A DNA stretch of 45,594 nucleotides from Nostoc sp. T09. GTDB taxonomy: Bacteria; Cyanobacteriota; Cyanobacteriia; Cyanobacteriales; Nostocaceae. The first letter of the stretch is position 1. Every line of letters starts with the position of its first letter. Positions 19,342 to 27,685 of this stretch are shown here, piece by piece. The position numbers and the translations under genes are program-made. The notes beneath the pieces are model-generated. The model made no database searches and was not told where the DNA came from. It saw only the letters and a program-made list of their open reading frames with translations. The stretch lies in NCBI RefSeq assembly GCF_002154695.1, contig NZ_MTAV01000006.1:1-45594 (forward strand), given 5' to 3'.

Positions 19342-22300
19342 TCAATTTTTACCTACTAAGTCAGTAATGGCTTCAACAAGTCTAACAGGATCGACTGGTT
19401 TGGAAATATGCTTTTGAAAGCCTGCGGTAAGCGCTTGCTGATAGTCAATTTCTCCGGCATAAGCTGTCAGAGCGATCGCGCTAATCTGTCCTCCTTGTTC
19501 TGGCGGCAGAGATCTCACCTGTCGCATTAACATATATCCATCCATTTCTGGCATTCCAATATCGCTCAACAGTATGTCTGGCTGGAACTGAGTAAAAGCG
19601 CTGAGTGCCTCGTTAGCGGAGGCGACTGCTGTGATAGTTGCGCCATGCTGTTCTAGCAAGAAGGCAATAAATTCTCGTGTATCTGTGTCGTCATCCACGA
19701 CTAAAATTTTTACATCCTTTAAATCTCGGGATGGCTGAGATTGTTGGGGATCTTGATGGGTCTGAGATTGATTGTGCATGAGTGGCAATCTCACCGTAAA
19801 GGTTGCACCCCGATCGACGCCTAGACTTTCTGCTTGGACTGTTCCACCATGCAATTCGACTAACTGACGGACGATCGCCAGTCCCAACCCCAACCCCCCA
19901 AATTTACGGGTTGTGGCTGCATCTGCCTGACGAAAGTAGTCAAATACATAGGGGAGGAAATCAGGCTCGATCCCCTTACCTGTATCGCTGACGGTAATTT
20001 GAGCAACAGAGCCAATTTGTTCGAGTCGAATGTCTACCCGCCCCCCTTCTGGCGTAAATTTGACGGCGTTGGAGAGGAGATTCCAGATTACTTGCTGCAA
20101 TCGATTGGCATCACCGGAAACTTGCCTGATATTTGCTGCCAATGTCGTCTGTATTTGAATTGACTTGGCTTCAGCAGCCAGTCGCACCGTGTCCATTGCT
20201 GCTTTAATTGTCGAAACCAAATTCACAGGGCAGACATTGAGGTTAAGTTTACCTCGTAGAATCCGGGAAATATCCAGCAGGTCATCAATGAGATCGGCTT
20301 GTAATTTGGCATTGCGTTCAATCACAGCCAAGGCTTGATTCGTCTTGGCGGCATCCAGTTTTTGGGTTTGTAGTAACTTTGACCAGCCTAAGATGGGGTT
20401 AAGTGGCGATCGCAACTCGTGAGACAGTACTGCTAAAAATTCATCTTTGATACGATTTGCTTGCTGAGATGCTTCGTAGAGCCGAACATTGTCAATTGCT
20501 GAGGCTGCCATCTGAGCCAGTTGTACCAAAATCGCTTCGTCTTCTGCGGTGAATTCGCCCTCATATTTATCAGAAAGCTGAATCAAACCAAGATTTTTAC
20601 CATTACGGCTGGTGAGAGGTACAGCTAGCCAACCACGCATTGGGGGATGTTTAGCTGCGGCCTTACTAAATTTGCACCAATTAGGATGTGCTTCTAGTTC
20701 AGCTTGAGTCAACCGCATCGGCTTTTGTGTGCGGCAAATTAACGTATAAATCCCTGAGCTATCAGGGTTCTCGTTGTAGTTGCGCCACTGGGCATATTTA
20801 TCTGAAAGCGAGACTGTATGAATTCCTTGGGTCCAGTCATCATCAACCGTCATACTGGTGACGGACTGGTGTGCACCAATAATATCGCGGGTTTGGTCTG
20901 TAATTATTCGCAGTCTTTCGTTTAGTGATAGCGTCGAGTTGATACTCAGGGATGCCTCAGTCAACTTTTGTAACCGGGTTGTCTGCTGCTGCTCGCGCAA
21001 GAGTAACCTAGCACGTTCTGCCTCACTGCGTTTCCGTTCAGTGATATCCAGCACGATCGCGATCGTGGACTGGGGTTTGCCTAATGTATCACAGATGGCT
21101 GCTACACTACTGCTCACCCATACTAGGGAACCATCTTTGCGGATGTAACGTTTTTCGATTGTGAAGTCATTTCCTGACGTAGCCAAGCTGTGAAAAAGCT
21201 CTCTTTGCAAAGGCAAATCATCGGGATGAATAATTTCTTCTAGGTGCTTTTGGAATAATTCTGAGTTTGAATAGGCAACTATGTCGCAATACTGCTGGTT
21301 CACCAGGAGGAACCGACCTGTTAAATCTGTTTGCGCAATGCCCACTGCTGCTTGGTTGACGATCGCCCGGAATCGCTCCTCACTGGCACTGAGTGCTTCC
21401 TCTGCTCGTTTGCGTGCCGTAATGTCTCGAAAATAAACGGCAACACCGTCTGGGGATGGGTAAGCGTGGATTTCTAGCCACTTACCCATCGGTTGAACAA
21501 ACTCTTCAAAGACAACGGAAACCTTGTCTTTAACAGCATAGTGAAGTTTCTGGTAGCCCAAACTTCCTACTAATTCGGGAAACACTTCTTGCCATACCTG
21601 CTTACCGAGCAATTCTTCCCGGGATTTTTGCAATAGTCTTGTAGCTTGTTCATTAAAGTAGGTGTAGCGCCACTGGCGATCGAAGGCTACAAAAGCATCG
21701 GTAATACTTTCTAAAATGTTGCTGATTTGACTGCGGGCTGCTTCTGTTTGAATTCGTAAGTCTTGCTCCCGCCGCACTGCTTCTTGACGCATCTGAGCCA
21801 TCTTCAGATTTGCCTCGACCCGAGCCAGCAACTCCCTTGCCGAAAACGGCTTGATTAGATAATCGTCGGCTCCTGCTTCTAGTCCTTCAATACGGGAATC
21901 TTCTCCAGCACGGGCAGAAAGTAGAATAATCGGCATTTGTCTGGTATTAGGGTCAGCCCGTAGCTCCTGTAACAAACCTAAACCATCTAGCCTAGGCATC
22001 ATAATATCAGTCAGTACGAGATCGGGCAGATGCTGACGCACAGCAGTTAAAGCTGCTAACCCATCCGATACCACCTCTACCTCATACCCTTGAGTTAACA
22101 GCAAGCGCTGCACATATTCGCGCATATCAGCGTTATCGTCAGCCAGCAGGATACGGGCAGTGGAAGACGCCGAGACAGGGAGGCTGGGAGACGCAAAGAA
22201 AGTATTAAAAACATTCCCCGTGTCCCCATATGCCTGCGTCCCCGTGTCCTCTTGAGGTAGCCAGCGCAACGCTTCTTCGATGTAGGCAGCTGCATCTATT

Positions 22301-24072
22301 GCAGTTGATGCCAATGGACGAATTGTCTTAATGCGAGCGCTTGGTAAATGAGCCGACCCTGTAGGAATTGATACTTTAAAGCTACTACCTTGGTTGACAA
22401 TACTGGTGACTTTGATAGTACCGCCATGCAGTTGCACTAGTTCTTGAACTAAGGAAAGACCAATTCCCGATCCTTCATAAGTCCGTCCCTTAGCCCCCTG
22501 TACCCGATGAAACCGCTCAAACAAATGGGGTATTTCTTCAGGGGGAATACCTGTACCTGTATCTCGCACCTCCAGTTCAACATCTTTACTGCCATAACGC
22601 AAGGCAACGGTGATATCTCCCGCAAAAGTGAACTTAAAAGCGTTAGAAAGCAAGTTCAGAACAATTTTTTCCCACATTTCCCGGTCTACATACACGGGTT
22701 CAGGTACTGGGGGGCAGTCTACCACAAGGCGCATACCTGCCCGTTCGATGGCGGATCTAAATACTCCTGCCAAGTCTGTTGTCAACATTGCCAAGTCTGT
22801 TGGTTCATAGACCGCTTGGACGCGACCTGCCTCAATCCGGGAAAAGTCCAGCAGTGTATTAACCAGCTTCAGCAACCGCAGGGAGTTACGATGTACAATT
22901 TCCAGTTGTTCGCGATCGCTTGGTAAGGGCCCAGAAGAATCGGCTAGGATATCCTCCAAGGGGCCGAGCATCAAGGTGAGCGGAGTACGGAATTCGTGGC
23001 TGACATTGCTAAAGAAAACAGTTTTTGCTCGATCTAGTTCTGCTAATGCTTCACTGCGCTTGCGCTCTTCTTCGTATGCTTGGGCGTTGGCAATGCTAGC
23101 TCCAATCTGAGATGAAACTAAATCGATAAATCTTTGATAGTTGTCATCAAAGATCCTAAACGGGTTCAAGCCAGCAATCAAGATACCAGCTTTTCCTGTC
23201 TGTCCCGATGGTGCGATCGGTACAGCCACCGCTTGGTGCGGAGGACGCTTCCAAGCGCCTGTTGGCAGGTTGGCAAAAGACGCTTCCAAATTAGAAACCA
23301 GGCATGGCTTCTGGGTTTTGATGATTTCCGCAAAGGGCCAAACTGAATCGGCATCAATATCGACTTTTTGCGGAACTGCTGCATTGTCTGGTTCGATACC
23401 GCAAGTCCCAGTTAACAAAACGCACTGTTGATCTGGATCGACCAGATAAATCATCGCAAAAGGTAGATCGTAAGGGTTAGTTACCAAACAACTCGCACTT
23501 AAAGAGCAGGCTGTATCAAATGTGCGCGCGTCTGCTGTCCTAGCCGCTAATTCCCGCAGTAGTGCCAACTGACGTTCGCTAATAATTCGCTGCGTGTCGT
23601 CTGAGTTGGCACAAATAATGCCACCTGTACCGCCTTGATCGTTAGGAACTGGGCTATATGAAAATGTATAATATGTTTCCTCTGGGTAGCCGTTGCGCTC
23701 CATGATTAATAGCAGCGCTTCATCGTAAGTGCCCTCATTCTGCAACAGCGCTGATTCTGCACGCGGTCCAACCTGATCCCAAATTTCCCGCCACACATAG
23801 GCAGCTGGCTGTCCTAGGGCAGAAGGATGTTTGCCACCAACAATCGCTTTGTAAGCGTCATTGTAAAGGTTAATGAGTTCTGAACCCCACCAGACAAACA
23901 TCGGTTGGCGGGATGTCAACATAATTCGCACGCAAGTCTTGAGGCTCTGCGGCCATGCTGATACTGGACCCAAAGACGTTTGTGACCAATCGAAAGATTG
24001 CATGAGCATTCCCATTTCTCCACCACCAGCAAAAATGTCTTCGATGGTAGTGGCTTTCTTCTCTTGAGTCAC
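19342..24072 (-). CDS. Giant hybrid kinase with two complete histidine kinase modules
   Basis: I prefer the GTG at 24072, because GAGGAG lies 9 nt upstream; a TTG at 24081 sits directly against it. The 1576-residue protein reads, with approximate residues: PAS-like (20-150), GAF (165-335), HisKA-1 (VSHEFRTPLTL, 355-420), HATPase-1 (460-575), receiver-1 (DLVLTDIMMP, 645-765), PAS (785-905), PAS (915-1040), GAF (1055-1215), HisKA-2 (LSHELRSPLNP), HATPase-2, receiver-2 (ILLSDIGMP, to the C terminus). Both kinase modules keep their phospho-accepting histidine and ATP-lid glycines. No membrane helix is seen. It could run an internal phosphorelay. It ends 172 bp from the fni start and no separate regulator is adjacent. 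Confidence 0.92.
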   Translation of the reverse strand: MTQEKKATTIEDIFAGGGEMGMLMQSFDWSQTSLGPVSAWPQSLKTCVRIMLTSRQPMFVWWGSELINLYNDAYKAIVGGKHPSALGQPAAYVWREIWDQVGPRAESALLQNEGTYDEALLLIMERNGYPEETYYTFSYSPVPNDQGGTGGIICANSDDTQRIISERQLALLRELAARTADARTFDTACSLSASCLVTNPYDLPFAMIYLVDPDQQCVLLTGTCGIEPDNAAVPQKVDIDADSVWPFAEIIKTQKPCLVSNLEASFANLPTGAWKRPPHQAVAVPIAPSGQTGKAGILIAGLNPFRIFDDNYQRFIDLVSSQIGASIANAQAYEEERKRSEALAELDRAKTVFFSNVSHEFRTPLTLMLGPLEDILADSSGPLPSDREQLEIVHRNSLRLLKLVNTLLDFSRIEAGRVQAVYEPTDLAMLTTDLAGVFRSAIERAGMRLVVDCPPVPEPVYVDREMWEKIVLNLLSNAFKFTFAGDITVALRYGSKDVELEVRDTGTGIPPEEIPHLFERFHRVQGAKGRTYEGSGIGLSLVQELVQLHGGTIKVTSIVNQGSSFKVSIPTGSAHLPSARIKTIRPLASTAIDAAAYIEEALRWLPQEDTGTQAYGDTGNVFNTFFASPSLPVSASSTARILLADDNADMREYVQRLLLTQGYEVEVVSDGLAALTAVRQHLPDLVLTDIMMPRLDGLGLLQELRADPNTRQMPIILLSARAGEDSRIEGLEAGADDYLIKPFSARELLARVEANLKMAQMRQEAVRREQDLRIQTEAARSQISNILESITDAFVAFDRQWRYTYFNEQATRLLQKSREELLGKQVWQEVFPELVGSLGYQKLHYAVKDKVSVVFEEFVQPMGKWLEIHAYPSPDGVAVYFRDITARKRAEEALSASEERFRAIVNQAAVGIAQTDLTGRFLLVNQQYCDIVAYSNSELFQKHLEEIIHPDDLPLQRELFHSLATSGNDFTIEKRYIRKDGSLVWVSSSVAAICDTLGKPQSTIAIVLDITERKRSEAERARLLLREQQQTTRLQKLTEASLSINSTLSLNERLRIITDQTRDIIGAHQSVTSMTVDDDWTQGIHTVSLSDKYAQWRNYNENPDSSGIYTLICRTQKPMRLTQAELEAHPNWCKFSKAAAKHPPMRGWLAVPLTSRNGKNLGLIQLSDKYEGEFTAEDEAILVQLAQMAASAIDNVRLYEASQQANRIKDEFLAVLSHELRSPLNPILGWSKLLQTQKLDAAKTNQALAVIERNAKLQADLIDDLLDISRILRGKLNLNVCPVNLVSTIKAAMDTVRLAAEAKSIQIQTTLAANIRQVSGDANRLQQVIWNLLSNAVKFTPEGGRVDIRLEQIGSVAQITVSDTGKGIEPDFLPYVFDYFRQADAATTRKFGGLGLGLAIVRQLVELHGGTVQAESLGVDRGATFTVRLPLMHNQSQTHQDPQQSQPSRDLKDVKILVVDDDTDTREFIAFLLEQHGATITAVASANEALSAFTQFQPDILLSDIGMPEMDGYMLMRQVRSLPPEQGGQISAIALTAYAGEIDYQQALTAGFQKHISKPVDPVRLVEAITDLVGKN

Positions 24073-24539
24073 AAGTCTCAACTCCTCATGCTCGAAAATA
24101 TTTATTTTGCAGATCCTGAGTGCGATCGCTCATTGGTATAGTAACCCTTAAATTTGCTCCAATGTTCAGAATAAAAGTTTTATTAGTCAGGTTTTCCAGC
24201 GTTTCTCTGGAATGAAACCGCTAGCTTAACTGCGAACTTTACTTGTGACAGTTCGAGGCGCTATGAGGTCTGGCGAAATAACTCCGCGAATCTCGCTGTT
24301 TGATTGGGGAGATAAAGCGCGGCTAACTTTGCTTTTATAGGCCAGACTTTACCACGTGCTATATTGCTCGTTGTATCTGCCAGAAGATACATAAATTTAC
24401 AAAAAATCCCCTAAAGTTTGGGGTATAGCATCAAATATATGTAGGGGCACAGCATCAGTAAGTTGAGTTACTTAACCCAGACATTATGGATGCCCTGCCC
24501 TTATCAGAAATTATATTGTCTACTTCTTGATTCCTGCCT
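24073..24539. other. Intergenic region, no gene seen
   Basis: This holds one HIP1 site (24122) and a spaced inverted word (GGTCTGGC near 24268, GCCAGACT near 24340). It includes the upstream region of the giant kinase gene. Confidence 0.5.
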
Positions 24540-24830
24540 TTATCTTCTGCCAAACAGCCTAGCAAAGCCTGAAAAGAAGCTCATAACATCGCTAACCGAT
24601 TCAAAGCCCAAACCAATCACTTGAAACGCAGCAGAAGATATAGAAGAAGATCTAAAAATAGAATTGCTGCCAAAACCCCTTCGCCTTGAACTTGTTCGCA
24701 CAGATGACAACATATCTCTCTGCTCAAACATCGACCCTGATAAGAAAATATCAATTCCACCCGAAACTTTGTCGAGTTCTTCGTTTGATAATTCAACGGG
24801 AGCGTTATTTATATCTTTCTCATTAGACAT
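24540..24830 (-). CDS. Double-glycine-leader peptide (orphan bacteriocin/RiPP-type precursor)
   Basis: This encodes 96 residues with AAGGA 7 nt before the ATG. The N-terminal 25 residues form a typical double-glycine leader: acidic and helical, with ELSNEELDKVSGG (13-25) ending at the GG cleavage site recognised by peptidase-containing (C39) ABC exporters. The predicted released part of about 71 residues is rich in serine and arginine (SSVRTSSRRR, RSSSISS), has no cysteine, and ends in an amphipathic basic segment (FFSGFARLFGRR). No cysteine argues against lanthipeptide or sactipeptide rings. No exporter, maturase or immunity gene lies nearby, so any processing enzymes are elsewhere. It may instead be an exported signalling or structural peptide. 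Confidence 0.7.
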   Translation of the reverse strand: MSNEKDINNAPVELSNEELDKVSGGIDIFLSGSMFEQRDMLSSVRTSSRRRGFGSNSIFRSSSISSAAFQVIGLGFESVSDVMSFFSGFARLFGRR

Positions 24831-25210
24831 GATTTTTTCCTTATCAATAGCTATTGATACTTAGATATCTCTCTTGGGCGAGAACTTATGCCGTATTGCC
24901 TTACATCATGAAAAAAATTATCAGGATAAAGGCTGGGGAAAGCTTTGCAGTTACTTTCAGTAAATTGCAAAGTTTTCCTGACCAAGAACTAATACCAAAA
25001 ATTTGTAACTTGAGATACAACTTACCGCTTAACTACCTTAACTATTAGGTTAAAATATATTAGATTTACTTATAGTAAAGCGATAATTATTTCTTGGTAT
25101 TAACGAGATCAAATATAGATACAATCACCTGGTTGAGATTTCCGTTTAACAGCTTTGGCAAAACTTTGCGATTTACTAAAATATACTAATAAAACTTTAA
25201 AAGTGGCTTT
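24831..25210. other. Divergent intergenic region, nothing else recognised
   Basis: The region lies between the leader-peptide gene (minus) and the Uma2 gene (plus) and must hold both promoters. A 64-codon frame at 24854-25048 has no supporting feature. Confidence 0.45.
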
Positions 25211-25930
25211 ATGACCACCACTATTCCTAACTCTCCTAAATCGGAAATTATTTACCCCAGCAGCGATGGAGAACCTGTGGCGGAAACTTACGACCATCTA
25301 TATGCAATTTTAACTACACTAGAAGTTCTCAGACAGTATCTTCAAGGTCGTCGCGCCACAGTTTTAGCCAATCAATTCTTGTATTATGCACAAAGTTTCC
25401 CAAAATTGCGAGTTGCACCTGATGTCATGGTTATCTATGACGTTGAACCAGGGGGACGCGATAACTACAAAATTTGGGAAGAACAACAAGTGCCAAAAGT
25501 GATTTTTGAAATCACCTCTAAAGGGACTCAGGAAGAGGACAAAAACACTAAGAAAAATCTTTATGAAGGACTAGAAGTACAGGAGTATTGGTTATTTGAC
25601 CCGAAGGGAGAATGGATTGAACAGAAGTTGCAAGGGTATCGGCTGCGAGGAGATATTTATGAGCCAATTACCGATAGTTGCAGCCAACAACTACAATTAC
25701 GTCTTGCTGTAGAAGGAAAACTAATTGGCTTTTATCGCTTAGATAACGGAGAAAAATTGTTAGTGGCGGATGAGTTGGTTGAAGCACTCAGACAAGAGAC
25801 TCACAAACGTATAGAGGCTGAAAGACAGGCAGAACAGGAACGTCAACGTGCAGAACAAGAACGTCAACGCGCCACGGAACTCGAGTCGCTACTTTCTCGT
25901 TATCGAGAACAGTTTGGCGAATTGCCATAA
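25211..25930 (+). CDS. Uma2/DUF820-family PD-(D/E)XK protein
   Basis: This 239-residue protein belongs to the large cyanobacterial Uma2 (DUF820) family of nuclease-fold proteins. Seen are the conserved opening segment, APDVMVIYDVEPGGRD (the D of the fold), KVIFEITSKGTQ (the E-x-[ST/K] part) and the late element YEGLEVQEYWLFDP. The last 45 residues form a charged coiled coil built on ERQRAEQERQRA repeats. Most family members have no proven activity and are present in dozens of copies per genome. It converges with the ferrochelatase-like gene across a shared hairpin terminator. Confidence 0.88.
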   Translation: MTTTIPNSPKSEIIYPSSDGEPVAETYDHLYAILTTLEVLRQYLQGRRATVLANQFLYYAQSFPKLRVAPDVMVIYDVEPGGRDNYKIWEEQQVPKVIFEITSKGTQEEDKNTKKNLYEGLEVQEYWLFDPKGEWIEQKLQGYRLRGDIYEPITDSCSQQLQLRLAVEGKLIGFYRLDNGEKLLVADELVEALRQETHKRIEAERQAEQERQRAEQERQRATELESLLSRYREQFGELP

Positions 25931-25975
25931 CTGCAAAGACAGTGCCAATGTCACGCTAACAGCACTCATCAGGAA

Positions 25976-26005
25976 AATGTAGGGCAGCATTACCTACCCT
26001 ACATT
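25976..26005. terminator. Bidirectional hairpin between convergent genes
   Basis: AATGTAGGG (25976-25984) pairs with CCCTACATT (25997-26005), 9 bp with a 12-nt loop. It sits between the Uma2 stop (25930) and the ferrochelatase-like stop (26011). Its symmetry suits termination from both sides, although T tracts are poor. Confidence 0.5.
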
Positions 26006-26010
26006 CTCAC

Positions 26011-27129
26011 TTAATGATGATGATGGTGATGGTGATGCCCATCTAGTTGGGGGTTAACCGTGATTGCTTCTTCTGACCTCAACTCACTAATATGAGACTC
26101 TGCCCATTGTGCTACCATTGCCAAAAATTCTGGATGGTCATTAACGCAAGGCATTTGTACATAATCCACATCAGGATGCTTTTTCTCTACAGCATGGATA
26201 ATGTGGTGTACATCCAATAGAGTTTCGTGATTTTCTGTAGCAAAACCAATTGGCATAAAAATTACTACTTTGGCACCCAATTGAATCAGGTTATTAGCAG
26301 CTTGCTCAGCGTTAGGTAGAGTCCATTCAATTAGGGGTGTGTCATGGTTGAGCCAACCTACCGAAATTAAAGGATAGCGGTTAATCAACTTTTCCCGTAC
26401 CAATTCATATAATGCTTGACTTTCGGCAATCCCTGAGGTGAATCCTTTCGCTTTGTGAGGACAACCATGATTCATCAGGATAATGCCGATTTGAGAAGGT
26501 AGGTAAGTTGCTGCTAAGTCAGCATTAATTTTCTCCTCTACTATATGAGCCATCAAATCAATGTAGGCTGGCTCGTTGTAGAAAGAAGGAATGTAACGCA
26601 TTCCTTTTACCCAATGTTCATCACCCTCAGCCAACTCGGCTAAAGCATTATTCACCTGCTCGATCGCAATCCCACTAGTAAAGATAGAATCAACCACTAG
26701 TAGGGGATAGATTAAGATTTTGTCGAAGCCTTGGTTTTTAATCTCTGCCAAAACTTGTTTAGGTAAAAAAGGCGCGCAGAAGTTAAAAGCCTTGAAAACT
26801 TGAACGCCCTCACCCCACTTTTCTTGTAAAAGCTTCTCAATCCCAGCGCGTTGCTTTTCAAAGATGGCGTTATGTGGGGAAATAAAATCGTGGTGTGTGT
26901 GTCCCCACTCATGACGGTCAAATAACGCCAAAAGCTTGGCTAGCGGCGGGTAAATCCAAGTTGGGACTGGGGCAAATTTTGCTGTCAGTAGATTTAAAGC
27001 CTGTTCGTTATAGTTAGCGAAATCTTCGTAGCTTTCGACTTCGCCGTAGCCCATGAGCAATACGGCTACTCGGTCTTGACGTGATGATTGCTCGTGGGTG
27101 TGTTGTACTTTTTCCGGCGTGGCTACCAC
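26011..27129 (-). CDS. Ferrochelatase-family protein with natural C-terminal His8 tail
   Basis: The GTG start has GAGG 8 nt upstream. The 372-residue protein follows the ferrochelatase fold: the N-terminal VAVLLMGYGEVESYEDF element, the IYPLLVVDSIFTSG strand, IGIILMNHGCPHKAKG at the position of the catalytic histidine, and VVIFMPIGFATENHETL with the conserved glutamate. Family members insert Fe2+ into protoporphyrin IX, or metal into related tetrapyrroles. It lacks the chlorophyll-binding (CAB) tail of the main cyanobacterial HemH and differs at the usual GGP loop, so it may be a second chelatase or act on another metal or ring. It ends in GHHHHHHHH, which could buffer Ni, Co or Zn. Confidence 0.75.
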   Translation of the reverse strand: MVATPEKVQHTHEQSSRQDRVAVLLMGYGEVESYEDFANYNEQALNLLTAKFAPVPTWIYPPLAKLLALFDRHEWGHTHHDFISPHNAIFEKQRAGIEKLLQEKWGEGVQVFKAFNFCAPFLPKQVLAEIKNQGFDKILIYPLLVVDSIFTSGIAIEQVNNALAELAEGDEHWVKGMRYIPSFYNEPAYIDLMAHIVEEKINADLAATYLPSQIGIILMNHGCPHKAKGFTSGIAESQALYELVREKLINRYPLISVGWLNHDTPLIEWTLPNAEQAANNLIQLGAKVVIFMPIGFATENHETLLDVHHIIHAVEKKHPDVDYVQMPCVNDHPEFLAMVAQWAESHISELRSEEAITVNPQLDGHHHHHHHH

Positions 27130-27404
27130 AGTGAGTTCCTCAATATAACCAGAATGGAGAGATTAAGTATCAAAGAAATAACTGAATTATTCCTCTGCTT
27201 AGTAAACTTATATCCCATCCGGGGGGATAGGATAATTACAATCATCATAACGAGACATGGCATTACATACCCCTACCATTAGGATGTAGACAAAAAAATT
27301 TACTTAACTGTAGATATGTAGATTCAAAGTAGTGTAATCAATAGCACAGAACTGCCTTACGATCACTATAATTGCAGATCACCCTTCCTGGCTGACGGTA
27401 CTTG

Positions 27405-27467
27405 TCTTGAGGCTGAAACAGTATATTGTTACACTTAGCTACTCCATCAGCTTAACAGGCCTCAAGA
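27405..27467 (+). promoter_or_regulatory. Leader inverted repeat 1
   Basis: CTTGAGGC (27406-27413) is perfectly inverted as GCCTCAAG (27459-27466), and the flanking T27405-A27467 extends the pairing to 9 bp around a 45-nt loop. An in-frame ATG begins at 27467, right at its edge. It could be an operator or an RNA structure affecting the helicase start. Confidence 0.4.
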
Positions 27468-27526
27468 TGGGTTGGGATAGCTCTAAGTTATATACAATTT
27501 GCAATAATTGCACATTCTTAACCCAA

Positions 27527-27571
27527 ACACCTCTGAAAGAAGTTGAGTTTTGTTACTTTTTTCAGAGGTGT
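27527..27571 (+). promoter_or_regulatory. Leader hairpin with 16-bp arms upstream of the helicase
   Basis: ACACCTCTGAAAGAAG (27527-27542) pairs with CTTTTTTCAGAGGTGT (27556-27571): 15 Watson-Crick pairs and one G-U, with a 13-nt loop. No T tract follows, so it is not a normal terminator. It is the strongest hairpin noticed in the window. It lies 115 nt before the preferred ATG and may be a repressor operator or a translational control element for the operon. Confidence 0.6.
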
Positions 27572-27685
27572 ACTCATTGCAGAAATAAAATTTTTCGATG
27601 TAACGCTGAGAAGTTTCATTCTCATAGATTAATTATTAGTTGGCTAATCATCTTAGGTTTTAACTTTACTAAGCTCATCAGGTAT

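Larger units (their letters stand above)
27130..27685. other. Structured leader and intergenic region upstream of the DdmDE-like operon
   Basis: This 556-bp region separates the divergent ferrochelatase-like gene from the helicase. It holds two inverted repeats (27405-27467 and 27527-27571). The helicase frame stays open back to a TTG at 27407, with ATGs at 27467 and 27686. Part could therefore encode an N-terminal extension containing CNNC and CTHC pairs. Confidence 0.6.

Noticed and set aside
24854-25048. 64-codon plus-strand frame in the divergent intergenic region
   Set aside because: No ribosome binding site; it lies where the promoters of two divergent genes are expected.
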